DNA from: Pasteuria penetrans
GTDB taxonomy: Bacteria; Bacillota; Bacilli; Thermoactinomycetales; Thermoactinomycetaceae
Length of the DNA stretch: 64,000 nucleotides
Reading direction: 5' to 3'
Assembly (NCBI RefSeq): GCF_900538055.1
Contig: NZ_UZAC03000001.1
Span: forward strand, 620,001 to 684,000
Part shown: piece by piece, positions 55,023-64,000 of the stretch
Layout of the letters: every line of letters begins with the position of its first letter
How positions within the stretch are numbered: position 1 is the stretch's first letter
Translations under genes and position numbers: made by a program
The notes under the pieces: generated by a model
Database searches by the model: none
What the model saw: the letters and a program-made list of their open reading frames with translations, nothing else
Told to the model about the DNA's origin: nothing

Positions 55023-55065
55023 AAAACCGCAAAGAGGGTGGGGGGTCCTTCCTGCGGTTTTTTCT
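55023..55065. terminator. Terminator between convergent genes
   Basis: AAAAACCGCA and TGCGGTTTTTT arms flank a GC-rich loop. It can serve the protease gene and the minus-strand VOC gene. Confidence 0.65.
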
Positions 55066-55099
55066 TGCGGGTGATGGTATTTTCCTATAGACTTAGGTT

Positions 55100-55486
55100 T
55101 CAGTTCTGTATGGGTTGCACAAGTGAGAATTGATTTCCATATAGATCGGCGAAGACAGCATGAATCCCCCAGGGGTGTTCCACAGGCTCAAGTACGATGC
55201 GCACGTCTTCCCTGCGTAACCTTTCGATTTCTTCCTTGCAATCATCGGTATGGAATATCCAACCTGCCGTAAGTCCTGGTTTTTGAAACAGTGGGGTGGG
55301 GTCCTTTTCATTGGCGGGGTAGATGGCGATTTCTAAGTTGGGTTGTTCTGATAGATGCATCGTCAGCCATCGTATGCCACCATAGGATTCATCCGTATGT
55401 ACCTCCCACCCTAACTTGTGAGTGTACCACTCTTTGGCCTCTTCTTGGTCCTTAACTACTAGGGTGATGTGGGATAGTTGTTTCAA
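55100..55486 (-). CDS. VOC / glyoxalase family protein
   Basis: 128 residues, two beta-alpha-beta-beta-beta modules: 'HITLVVKDQEEAKEWYTHKLGWEV' and, in the second half, 'IVLEPVEHPWGIHAVFADLYGNQFSLVQ'. It includes candidate metal-binding His/Glu positions, but the substrate cannot be told. Start is TTG 55486 with GGGGGG upstream. Confidence 0.85.
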   Translation of the reverse strand: MKQLSHITLVVKDQEEAKEWYTHKLGWEVHTDESYGGIRWLTMHLSEQPNLEIAIYPANEKDPTPLFQKPGLTAGWIFHTDDCKEEIERLRREDVRIVLEPVEHPWGIHAVFADLYGNQFSLVQPIQN

Positions 55487-55667
55487 AGGTTATATACCCC
55501 CCGGAACGATTGATTGGGATTTTTTCTTTTCTTTACATAAGGGATCTGGACATACAGGGGGAGTCTTCCTGGCATAAAGAAAATGTATGTAGGGTTCTGG
55601 AAAGGTGAATCATTCAATGGTCCTTGTGGTTTCAATTATTTGGATAGCAAGGAGATGAAATAGAATT

Positions 55668-56306
55668 TTGCAAAATAAATCACAGCTCGGTCTCATTGAT
55701 TTTTCCCCTACGTTGCATCACTCAAAGGCAGTACGGGTGAAATTTTTACCACCTTCCCTTCGCATAGTAGGTAGGGGTACGGATGCGGTGGTAGTACAAG
55801 GGATCTGTGGGGGAGGGATTGTTTATAAGGTATACCATCCCGGGACGATTCACAAGCGGGATCGTGAGTGGGAAGTGTATCGGCGTTTGCGTCGTCATCC
55901 GCATTTTGGTGTTTGTTTGGCAGCACAGGATAACTGGCTGGCTCTCCGATATGAGCCGGGTCCGACCCTATATCAGTGTCTCAATTGGGGGGTTATCATT
56001 CCTCCGCAGGTTGTCGAGGACGTTTTTGTCGCATGTTCCTATGCACGGTCGCAGGGGCTCAATCCCCGCGGCATCCACCCGCACAATGTGATTCTGCAGG
56101 GGGGGCGTGCTAAGGTCATTGATGTGGCGGAGTTTTTGAAGCCTGGTGATGATAAACGTTGGTTGCATACGGTGGCCTATTACGAGTCCTTTTACCACCT
56201 GTTGTGTGGCCGGCGTATGCCGATTTGGCTGATGGAGACGTTGAAGGGTGCTTATAAGATAAAGCAGAGAATGCGGGGGGGCCTGGGTAATTCGGAGCAT
56301 AGATAG
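55668..56306 (+). CDS. YrzF-like protein kinase family protein, catalytic Asp replaced
   Basis: 212 residues from TTG 55668, after AAGGAGA. Small kinase fold: glycine loop GRGTDAVV (35-42), candidate Lys54 in YKVYHP, and the catalytic-loop counterpart 'NPRGIHPHNVIL' (132-143), where Asn140 is kept but the catalytic Asp position reads Gly. 'KVIDVAEFLKPG' is the DFG region with Asp152. Bacillus has similar short kinases (YrzF). It may be a pseudokinase or use another residue. Confidence 0.7.
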   Translation: MQNKSQLGLIDFSPTLHHSKAVRVKFLPPSLRIVGRGTDAVVVQGICGGGIVYKVYHPGTIHKRDREWEVYRRLRRHPHFGVCLAAQDNWLALRYEPGPTLYQCLNWGVIIPPQVVEDVFVACSYARSQGLNPRGIHPHNVILQGGRAKVIDVAEFLKPGDDKRWLHTVAYYESFYHLLCGRRMPIWLMETLKGAYKIKQRMRGGLGNSEHR

Positions 56307-56324
56307 ATTTTTGTTTAGGATCAG

Positions 56325-56552
56325 ATGTCAGAAGATTCCCTCGCTAGGGGTAGACGTGTCCAACTCATGAAGGGGGTAAGGATGTCTCCAATTCAGTGGG
56401 GGAACTCCTATATTCATGATGGGAATGGGAATATCCTTCTCTCTCGTGGGGTTATCCAGTGTGATGGGGTCCGGGTGCTACGAAGTGTAAGAAGGATCTT
56501 AGAGGAATATTGGACCTGGGAATTCAGTTTCGGGAACGGCATAGTTCTATAG
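56325..56552 (+). CDS. Doubtful 75-residue ORF
   Basis: A frame from ATG 56325 shortly after the kinase. No clear ribosome binding site and no recognised family. It could be a decayed downstream gene. Confidence 0.25.
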   Translation: MSEDSLARGRRVQLMKGVRMSPIQWGNSYIHDGNGNILLSRGVIQCDGVRVLRSVRRILEEYWTWEFSFGNGIVL

Positions 56553-56647
56553 ATCATCTATTTCGCGATAGAACCCTGTATTCCCCTCTCCCTAGATGGG
56601 AACCATCCCACTGTATTCCACAGGTAGATTGGGAAGATAAATATTAA

Positions 56648-56765
56648 TGTCGAGTAGACCTAGTATTTTCATCCGAGTCCCTTACAGATCCGGACATGAT
56701 ACCCCCTGCATCTTCTGGCTCTTCCCGTCCTATCCCAATCTTCAGATCCTTTGGGTGTCGGGTCC
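56648..56765 (-). mobile_element. Group II intron 3'-end fragment
   Basis: Minus strand: a 'ctgaagattgggataggac' segment, a domain V-like 'gagccagaagatgcag...atcatgtccggatctgt' and a truncated domain VI. Confidence 0.65.
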
Positions 56766-57735
56766 AAAGTATGGACGGCATGGGGTTGGTCATTTAGGCA
56801 CCCCCTACCTTACTTTCCATTCTTGCTTTTATGTACTCATAACATTCTATATATTAATATATTTTCGCTATATGTAAGCATTTATTCAATATCTATTTTA
56901 ATTTATTGTTAAAAGTCTTACGATTCAAATGGGTCTCCGCTGTTCATAGCGGGTAGATGAACGGCAACTCTTTAGCATGAATTTTTTACGGGAATCTGCG
57001 TGGACAAATGTGTTTATGGGGTGACGCGTTAGAAAACGAATAAAATGCTTGCTATCTGATGACTGTAAAATTAAGGATCATAGTTCCTTGGTTTGATAGT
57101 TATATAAAAAACAACAAAAAAATAGGTCATTAGCCCCTCTTCTACTATAATGCTCCATAGAGAATGCCAAAATTCCTATGGAAAAGCAAGTGTTAGAGAT
57201 AATAACCTGCCCCCACTTTACCACAAATCCCCTTTGCAGTGTAGATGGTGTAATAGCTTATGTTGAAGTTGGTTTATCGGACGTACCCAAACACTATGGA
57301 CGCATTTCCTGGAGTAGGGTTCAGGATCTTTCCGAGGTTCTTTTGAAACATAAACCCAAACAAGGATTCGGATTCCGAGTCCGTCCCCGGGGAGCATTCA
57401 GTTTTTGGCTGCTCACAAAAATCAATTACAAACCACCCATTGGGCCAAAGATTTTATAACCACAACAGAAACGCCATAGACAAAAAACACACGGGAATCT
57501 AGAAAAAATGGGATCATTTTAGGGATGGAATTGGTGTAGGGGGACATCGGCCGGTGTTGGGGATGTTTATGGAAGATGGGTGAGATATTTCTTATGAAAC
57601 GATCCCTGCCCGTGGCATCCCCCGGCATAATGGTTGCAGAAAATAGGGTAATTTGTTACCCTCATTGGGTTAGGTCATGATTATGGATTATTTTCCATAG
57701 GTGGAAAGGATTGCACAGTATTTTATCCTGGTGGG
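56766..57735. other. Intergenic region, one doubtful ORF
   Basis: The frame 57178-57459 (93 residues, ATG at 57178) reads like protein (CPHFTTNPLCSVDG, KQGFGFRVRPRG) but has no ribosome binding site; it may be a fragment of an unknown gene. The rest shows nothing. Confidence 0.35.
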
Positions 57736-58848
57736 GTGGGTCTTCCATCAATGGGGGGGATAGGGTTGTTACGGGTGGGTAGTGTTTATCGAGCCCATTA
57801 TACTATAGAGCATGTTGTGCCTTTTCTATCGGGCCAGCTGGCAATGGCTTCCGCGGAGAATCGACGATATTATCTGCAGAGTGTACCCTTGCGAAAACGT
57901 TCCCCTGAGCGTATGGTACGGCAGTATCGTTCCCTCGTACACGAGGCATGGCTACCTGTAAGCAGGGTTTATGAGGAAAGTAGACAACTCGTGTTGGTAC
58001 GGCCCTTTCTTCCTTTGGTACCCCTCAGTGAGGTATTGATTCGGCACGGAAAGTTACCCGTGTCCTTTGTTTTATCCCTAGGGAGGCAATTGCTTGATTT
58101 TGCTTTGTTGCTGGAACTGCAGATGGTTCCCCTACGTCTGATGCTCGATCTCCGCAATGTGGGGATGACAGGGGATGGTAGCTTTAAGGTTCTGGGTTGT
58201 ACAGTACCACGGGTAACCGAGGTTGCGGAGGGAGGACTGGATTGGGGAACATGGTTTTTTTGTCTATTAAGTGGGGAATTACATGATAAACCTATGATTT
58301 CCCTTCCCTTTCCGATTCCCCTTCGTCGTTCTTTGCGGATCTTTATAGACAAAATATTCGGTGAAATAGACCCTAACCGTGTCCTAGGGCATCTTGAGGA
58401 ATGTAGAGGACGTCGTTTCCTGGCACATTATAGGGAACGATGGGGTTGGCATCGGGACATTCCATGGGAAAAATTAGTACATCATGGAGTGGAACCGTCA
58501 GCAGGGAGGCCGGTGGCAGTTCAACAATCAGTACCCCCGGTATCTATGTTTCGGGATCGTAAAATAACCCCACCCCCGGTGGTTATCCCGTGGAAACAGG
58601 GGGACAGTATTGGTCATGGTCTGCAGTTGATGGAATCATTGACGGCAAGGGAACGATCACGCTGGACACCACTCTGGCAGAAAACCCTAAGGGGAATCCA
58701 AAAATTACAAGAAGAGCAGGCCCTTTACGAAAGGCATGGACAATCACAAATGGAGCAGCGCCGGCTGGATACTCTACGTGCGGAACAAGATTTATTGGAG
58801 GGGTTCTGGCAAGAGGTTCAACAGAAGGAAGGGGGGGGGTGTGTGTAG
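57736..58848 (+). CDS. Kinase-like protein lacking catalytic motifs
   Basis: 370 residues from GTG 57736 (ATG 57751 is also possible). Residues 10-240 follow the order of a protein kinase: an N-lobe beginning LLRVGSVYRAHYTIEHV, then 'LLELQMVPLRLMLDLRNVGMTGDGSFKVLGC' in place of the HRD-to-DFG region. The catalytic Asp and the DFG are absent. The C-terminal 80 residues are a charged helix (Gln/Arg/Glu). A 9-G tract sits just before the stop. It is best viewed as a pseudokinase; function unknown. Confidence 0.55.
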   Translation: MGLPSMGGIGLLRVGSVYRAHYTIEHVVPFLSGQLAMASAENRRYYLQSVPLRKRSPERMVRQYRSLVHEAWLPVSRVYEESRQLVLVRPFLPLVPLSEVLIRHGKLPVSFVLSLGRQLLDFALLLELQMVPLRLMLDLRNVGMTGDGSFKVLGCTVPRVTEVAEGGLDWGTWFFCLLSGELHDKPMISLPFPIPLRRSLRIFIDKIFGEIDPNRVLGHLEECRGRRFLAHYRERWGWHRDIPWEKLVHHGVEPSAGRPVAVQQSVPPVSMFRDRKITPPPVVIPWKQGDSIGHGLQLMESLTARERSRWTPLWQKTLRGIQKLQEEQALYERHGQSQMEQRRLDTLRAEQDLLEGFWQEVQQKEGGGCV

Positions 58849-59498
58849 GTCTCCCCCTTCCCTAGCGTTTGTGGACTGGCGTTGGTTTGTGATTCATAGG
58901 TTCCATCTCTCCAAGAAAATCAATATTCCACGGATTTGGACAAGGCCTAGGGACGCATAATGATGTTGGTGCCTATCATGATAACGGCGATAGGTATGGT
59001 CCCAACCATGTCATTTTTACTTTTTAGTACCCTTTTTAAAGTAAAATTTAAAAATATAATAATTTAGTATAGAGTAGCGAACGCCAAAGTCCCCCAGAGG
59101 GGGTCCTAAATTCCTGGAAATTCATCTGGATTTTTCCACTGAGTATATCCGCTTATTAGTAGAAGTATTTATACCGTGTATTTGTTAGTAAATAGTGTGT
59201 TATGATTGTGGAATAGTAAGTACGAAAACCAGGGTGGGTGCGTCCAAAGGATCGGCCCGTACCGTACTTTCGATTCGACATCCAGGGGGCGGGTTTTGTT
59301 TTATCGTCATACCTACGTTCCCTCCCTCTATCTGGAGATGGGCCGTCATGTTCCCAATGCTAATAAAACACTTTTCATTTACCACATATTTACCATAATT
59401 ATGGTATTTTTGCGGGTGTTTGTTTTTTATATATTCTGAATTCATGGGTATCAGGGTTCCACTTTTCTTTTTGTGATAGTATTTTTCAATTCCACTGA
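58849..59498. other. Intergenic region with a small repeat
   Basis: No supported gene. 59095-59190 resembles 40395-40500. The frame at 59195-59445 is AT-rich and lacks a start signal. Confidence 0.4.
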
Positions 59499-59516
59499 TT
59501 GAGGGTGATAGGGTTG

Positions 59517-59660
59517 ATGAGCGTCCCTTCTCCTAGTAGATGGATCGTTTCCCCCACTAGGGCATTTTTATTTGGCGATGAAGTTACTGTTCCAGACGGG
59601 GACCCATTCGCCTTGCTATTGGATATCCAGGCGTGTAGGGATACCCCCTCTACACCGTGA
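59517..59660 (+). CDS. Small ORF translationally coupled to nth
   Basis: 47 residues from ATG 59517 (TTG 59499 and GTG 59505 are in frame upstream), after AGGGTGATAGGG. The stop overlaps the nth start as TGATG, the usual sign of translational coupling. The sequence (FLFGDEVTVPDGDPFALLLDIQ) looks like a compact folded peptide. In Bacillus the gene before nth is dnaD; this is not DnaD and may be a remnant or a separate small protein. Confidence 0.4.
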   Translation: MSVPSPSRWIVSPTRAFLFGDEVTVPDGDPFALLLDIQACRDTPSTP

Positions 59661-60307
59661 TGATTCCATTGGATGCGGGGGCTGTGCAAAGAATTTTACA
59701 GGGTTTGGAGACTTTGTATCCTAGGGCTCGTTGTGAATTGGTATACCAAACACCCTTTCAGCTGTTGGTAGCAACGATGCTTTCTGCGCAAACTACGGAT
59801 CAGCAAGTGAATGATGCAACAAAGGTTCTATTTCGAGATTGTCCTACCCCGGATCGGATGGTGCAATTGGATGAGGATACGTTGGTTTCCTACCTACGAC
59901 GTTTGGGATTGTTTCGTACCAAGGCCCGTCATGTTCTCAGAATGTGTCATATGTTGATGGACGAGTATAAGGGAGATGTACCAAGGGATCGTGTTGCTTT
60001 GGAATCCTTCCCCGGGGTTGGGAGAAAGACAGCCAACGTGGTGTTGGCCTATGCGTTTTCCATTCCTGCATTGGCTGTGGATACTCACGTGCATAGGGTA
60101 GCGAACCGGTTGGGATTGGCAGCGTCGCGGAAGCCCTTAGAGACGGAGAGGCAGTTGGTACGACTCCTGCCACGGGAGAGATGGATTCCTATCCATCAGC
60201 AGTTGATTTGGCATGGCCGCCGGGTCTGTAGGGCTCGAAGGCCTTTATGTTCAGAGTGTCCCTTGATAGAGGACTGTCTCTATGGGAGGCAGCAACGTAG
60301 TCCGTGA
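59660..60307 (+). CDS. nth: Endonuclease III
   Basis: 215 residues. DNA glycosylase/AP lyase for oxidised pyrimidines. Helix-hairpin-helix FPGVGRKTANVVL with catalytic Lys123, then Asp141 in VDTHVHR. 4Fe-4S cluster Cys190, 197, 200 and 206 (C-x6-C-x2-C-x5-C). Start ATG 59660 (GTG 59657 adjacent). As in Bacillus, a class A penicillin-binding protein gene follows. Confidence 0.96.
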   Translation: MIPLDAGAVQRILQGLETLYPRARCELVYQTPFQLLVATMLSAQTTDQQVNDATKVLFRDCPTPDRMVQLDEDTLVSYLRRLGLFRTKARHVLRMCHMLMDEYKGDVPRDRVALESFPGVGRKTANVVLAYAFSIPALAVDTHVHRVANRLGLAASRKPLETERQLVRLLPRERWIPIHQQLIWHGRRVCRARRPLCSECPLIEDCLYGRQQRSP

Positions 60308-61641
60308 AGGAATTGACAAGGTGTAGAGGGAAGAATACAACCCAGGGTGTGTTTTGTATGTTTTTACCATTCTGAAATGAATACGTACTTCCAGTCTTTA
60401 CTTCTATTAGCTTGTGTGTTTTTGGAGCATACTCTCCGATAAAGGATTGCATGGAGGAAGTTGCATGCATACGGGGGGATTTTGGTTATGAGAGGAGGAA
60501 AGTTTCGTCCTTCCTTCCTCCGGCATGCTACCCTATTGCCTCCGCGCAATAGGCGTGTACAAGCGAGGACATCTGCCGGGTATCGTTTCTTTACATGGGG
60601 ATGGTTTTTCTTTGTTCTTGTCTCCGTTGGTGCGATCATTGTGACAGGTTATGTAACCGTTGTATTTGGGGAGCATATGTTCCCGCCGGATAGGATTGAG
60701 GCGCGGTATAAACCGGTTGCGTCCGTGCTACGGGATCGAATGGGTAGGGTATTTGGGCAATTAGGACGCCAACAAAGCGAATATTTGTCGTTGCAGGAGA
60801 TAAGGGAAAAGAATCCCCTGCTTCTGCGGATGCTGGAGAGGGTTGAGGATCATCGATTTCGTAGGCATCATGGCGTAGATTTCCAGGGTGTGTTGCGAGC
60901 GGTCTGGAAAAATGTTCAGGTACTCGATCGACAGGAGGGCGCGGGTACGATTACGATGCAGACGTGTCGTAATATTGTTCTCCAGGATCACAGGAAGTCC
61001 CTCTCACGCAAGTTCAAGGAAATAGTTTGTGCCCTGAATTTGGAGCGTCGGTATTCTAAGGACACGATTTTGGAAGCTTATGCAAATTACATATCGTATG
61101 GTTTCACAATTTATGGATTACCTATGGCGGCTAAGATCTATTTTGGTGTTGATTTGGCTAAGCAGACATTACGACCTGAGCAGGCGGCCATGCTTGCCGG
61201 CATGCCGAAGGGACCTAATCAGTATAATCCCATTCGCCATCCACAGCAGGCATTGCAGCGGCGTAATCAGGTACTGGAGATGATGGCTCAGGGTGATGAG
61301 GATGACCCTCCCATTCTTACGCAGCCTCAAGTGCGGGAGTTGCAGAAGAGGGGATTGGGTGTTTATTCGGAAGCAGAACGTTTTCTGTTGATTCGGGCGG
61401 GGAGGGAAGCCTTTAGGGACGTTGTAGAAAATGAAATTCGTCAGCGTTATGGTCTAGATCCTGATCGAATCATTGGTCAGGGATACCAGGTTTATACCTC
61501 TATGGACCCAAAGGCACAGGAAGTAACGGAACAGGTATTGCGGAATGATAAATTCTTTCGTGATGTTCAAGGGAGACCGTTGCCCTTGGTAGACGCAGGA
61601 ATGGTACTCTTAGAGCCACGTACGGGACATATTCTTGCAGT

Positions 61642-61652
61642 GGGGGGGGGGG
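61642..61652 (+). repeat. Run of 11 G at the ponA frame break
   Basis: The codons before it read ILAV and those after, with one G removed, read GGGRRFQFGSRNRALE, which matches the class A transpeptidase order. The tract decides whether the transpeptidase is made. Confidence 0.95.
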
Positions 61653-62825
61653 CGTCGTTTCCAGTTTGGATCGAGAAACCGTGCTTTGGAACGGGTACCT
61701 GCAGGTTCAGCTATCAAGCCACTGACCGTTTTCACCCCAGCCATTCAGGAGGGGGGGTATAATGAGTATAGTTTGGTACCCGATCGGCCGATTCGATTGG
61801 GGGATTGGGAACCAAGGAATTTCAATGGGGAATGCGAGGATGACGATGTTACAATGCGGGAGGTGGTAGCTCAGTCGCTCAATTTACCCAGCGTTTGGTT
61901 ACTCAAAGAGGTTGTGGGTTTAGATAAGGCCATGAATTATGCACTCCGGCTTGGTTTGCCACTCCTACCCCCTGACAGGAATTATGCACCTCTTGCTTTG
62001 GGGGGGTTGTCCAGGGGCGTCCATGCGGGGGAATTGGCCCAAGCCTATTCCGTGTATCCCAATCATGGTAGCTACCTACCCATGCATGCCGTGGTTTCTC
62101 TTCGTGATCGAGCAGGGGCAGAGATACAGCCTTTGGATTTTCCACAGAAGTTGATTTCTGTTTTTCAACCGAAGGCTGCCTATTATATGACGCGGATGAT
62201 GGAGGCGGTGGTTCGGTATGGAACCGCAAACTCTGTTCGTCTCAAGAGGAATCGGCCTGTGGCTGGTAAGACAGGTACTAGCCAGAATGGTGAGGTTGCT
62301 TGGTTTGTTGGATTTACACCGGATCGTGTTTTGGCCGTGAATGTTTTTTATCCACAACGCCAGGCGGTCATTAGCATGCATGGGAGTGAGATTCCAACCC
62401 GACTTTTTAGCGCCGTGTTGGACGGGGTGATGGCAACTCCACCCCAATCCTTTCGCCCTCCGCCAGGTATTTCCCCACCGGCTCCTCCCTTTGATCTCCA
62501 GACACCCACAGTTCGTTTGGTAGCTGAGGGGGATTGGGTTCGTTTGCATTGGCCTGCCCAACCGGAAAGAGTGGTTTTTGCGATCTATCGTGCAGCTGTG
62601 GGGGGGAAATTTGAGAAGATAGCACAGACCAGGGCCAACGTGACTACATATCAGGATCTACCGCCTCCTGGGGATCGTGCGTATTCGTATCGTGTGGCTG
62701 CTATTGATGTCCTTGAGTCCCAAACGCCCCCTCAATTTTCTGATGTATATTCAGTGATTCTACCGCGGTCCTTTTCATCCCCCCCTATCTTTTCACAACC
62801 AGGGGGGAAATTGGGGAGGCAGGGT

Positions 62826-62940
62826 GAATCAGGGGGGGATGATGAGCCCAAGAAGAGTGAATCAGGGGATGATGAGCCCAAGAAGAGTGAATCAGGGGAC
62901 GATGAGCCCAAGAAGAGTGAATCTAGGGGGGATGAACCTG
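62826..62940 (+). repeat. 30-base tandem repeat in the ponA tail
   Basis: Repeats of 'gaatcaggggatgatgagcc' plus 'caagaagagt', three close copies and a diverged fourth, encoding GDDEPKKSES. In frame. Confidence 0.85.
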
Positions 62941-63056
62941 AGGAAGGTGAATCCATCAAAAGGGATGAACTCAAGAGGAAAAACCCCCTTGCTCCTTCTC
63001 CCGATTCTAAGGATCCCAAGGGGGAAAGGGATTCTGTTCCGATTCCTCTGTCATGA

Positions 63057-64000
63057 TGGGGACCTATCCCAATATCTTTTTGTGTGTCCCGTAAGTTGTA
63101 TAGGTGATGGGGGTTGTGATGGATTCTTCGGAACCGGGGTTGATAAGTAGGATAGGTCCCCAATATCTCACATGCCATAGGATGATAGGTTCGTGGCCTG
63201 GGATCCGTGGCCGTATCCATCATCATGGAATTCAGAAACTGAAAGGGTGTTCGCATCCAGGACATTTTGTACTATGGAATCGATCAGCCAGAATGCATTC
63301 CGACTGGGCGCATGGTTTTTCAAAACCTTCGTTCACGCGGTTTATATACAATATACCTCCTGATGACTACGAATGCCCATGACGGATCCCTATGGCCATA
63401 CAAGTCCCCCTTGTCCAATGGGAAAATTAGGCCGGAATCTACGGGAGGCAACTCCGGAGCGGGATTGGTCCCCTGTCGCAGGATGAGGGTCCTTCCCAGA
63501 AAGAATTCTTGGGGAGGGGTACGGGAAGAGCCCTTAGGGAAATATGGATCCTAGACGGCTATGGGGCTCGATCATGAATACCGCCTCCCGTACCATTCGT
63601 ACCATGGGGATGTTTTGGAAGAGTCCAATTACGATTCACCTTCGTTATGATGGAAACGATTGTACGGTTTATCGTACCACCAACATAACGGAACGAGGGA
63701 GGGGGAAAATCAAATGAAAAAAGGTTCGTTGCTCTCTAATCTTGGGTGTCCTTCATCCCGTGGTGGGGCTTTGCATCCTAAAACGCAGCAGAAAGCAACG
63801 AGAAAGAGCCGTGCGGAAGAGCGGGTTGATTGTATTATAATATTTTAGTATAATATTTTAATAATAAATACATAAAACAGGGGCTTCTTAGATGATGTCG
63901 GAAACGGTCATTGGGGCCGTTGTTCTATATAATTTCAAAGTATTCACATATTCGACCAATTGTAGGAAATCATAGATCTCGTGAATTTCAATTTTCGTAT
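63057..64000. other. Downstream region with little supported content
   Basis: Frames at 63104-63382 and 63267-63554 overlap in different phases without start signals. The only frame with a good ribosome binding site (GAGGGAGGGGG) is a 44-residue ORF at 63714-63848 (MKKGSLLSNLGCPSSRGG...), which could be a small basic protein. Confidence 0.35.
63714..63848 (+). CDS. Possible small basic protein
   Basis: 44 residues from ATG 63714 with GAGGGAGGGGG nine bases upstream. Lys/Arg/Ser-rich, then a hydrophobic end (CIIIF). No family recognised. The strong site is the only reason to keep it. Confidence 0.3.
   Translation: MKKGSLLSNLGCPSSRGGALHPKTQQKATRKSRAEERVDCIIIF

Larger units (their letters stand above)
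60461..63056 (+). pseudogene. ponA: Penicillin-binding protein 1A, frameshifted in a G tract
   Basis: Starts at ATG 60461 after GGAGGAAG. Frame 1 (to 61762) carries a cytoplasmic tail, one membrane helix (about residues 47-70), the GT51 glycosyltransferase domain (catalytic Glu in EDHRFRRHHGVD, GAGTITMQ) and the start of the transpeptidase. Frame 2 (from about 61635 to 63056) continues with SxxK as GSAIKP, SLN and KTGTS, then a fibronectin-III-like domain and a charged tail with three or four copies of a 10-residue GDDEPKKSES unit. The switch is in an 11-G run (61642-61652); ten G would give one frame of about 860 residues. Apart from that the gene looks intact, so a homopolymer read error or phase variation is as likely as true loss. 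Confidence 0.88.

Noticed and set aside
62732-63265. Minus-strand 177-residue ORF at the ponA 3' end
   Set aside because: It is antisense to the charged repeat tail of ponA, and its Ser-rich repeats mirror that repeat.

Overview
The window looks like a chromosome segment from a low-to-medium GC, Gram-positive spore-former lineage (Bacillota, Bacilli). The evidence is an atpBEFHAGDC operon, an nth-ponA pair, a tsaE-tsaB-rimI-tsaD-fthC-tatC block, a class D-like sortase family and a YrzF-like kinase. Very many decayed repeats beside intact core genes suggest a slowly growing or host-restricted organism. A Pasteuria-like bacterium would fit, but that is inference and not proven by the sequence.

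Layout. 1-3.7 kb: the end of a charged coiled-coil protein, then decayed repeats. 3.7-10.4 kb: the F1Fo ATP synthase operon. 10.9-13.4 kb: a secreted glutamine-rich repeat protein, followed by a stranded copy of the 3' part of atpD. 14-22.6 kb: two sortase genes around a degraded IS3-type element and a nest of five group II introns inside one another, themselves inside a reverse transcriptase remnant. 23-26.5 kb: small hypothetical genes and a BI-1 family membrane protein. 27-28.2 kb: an IS1182 remnant and scrambled intron pieces. 28.4-29.6 kb: nine tRNA genes. 29.7-33.8 kb: the t6A genes tsaE, tsaB and tsaD with rimI, then fthC and tatC. 34-43.6 kb: repeat-rich DNA with one membrane protein, a third sortase and an intact IS1182-family element. 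43.6-48.4 kb: four sortases in tandem, one a chimera. 49.8-50.7 kb: intron fragments. 50.9-54.9 kb: RNase Z, a two-gene ABC transporter and an HtrA-type protease. 55-58.8 kb: a VOC protein and two degenerate kinase-like proteins. 59.5-63.1 kb: a small ORF, nth, and a PBP1A gene frameshifted in an 11-G tract.

How the parts fit. Housekeeping genes are packed in overlapping operons with ordinary Shine-Dalgarno sites. The DNA between them is a graveyard of group II introns, reverse transcriptase fragments, IS pieces and a dispersed repeat family. Seven sortases imply heavy investment in covalent surface-protein display, yet no sorting-signal substrate is visible here. The strongest unusual signals are the nested introns, the sortase family with a conserved extra cysteine pair, and the IS1182-type element whose start region can fold in read-through RNA.
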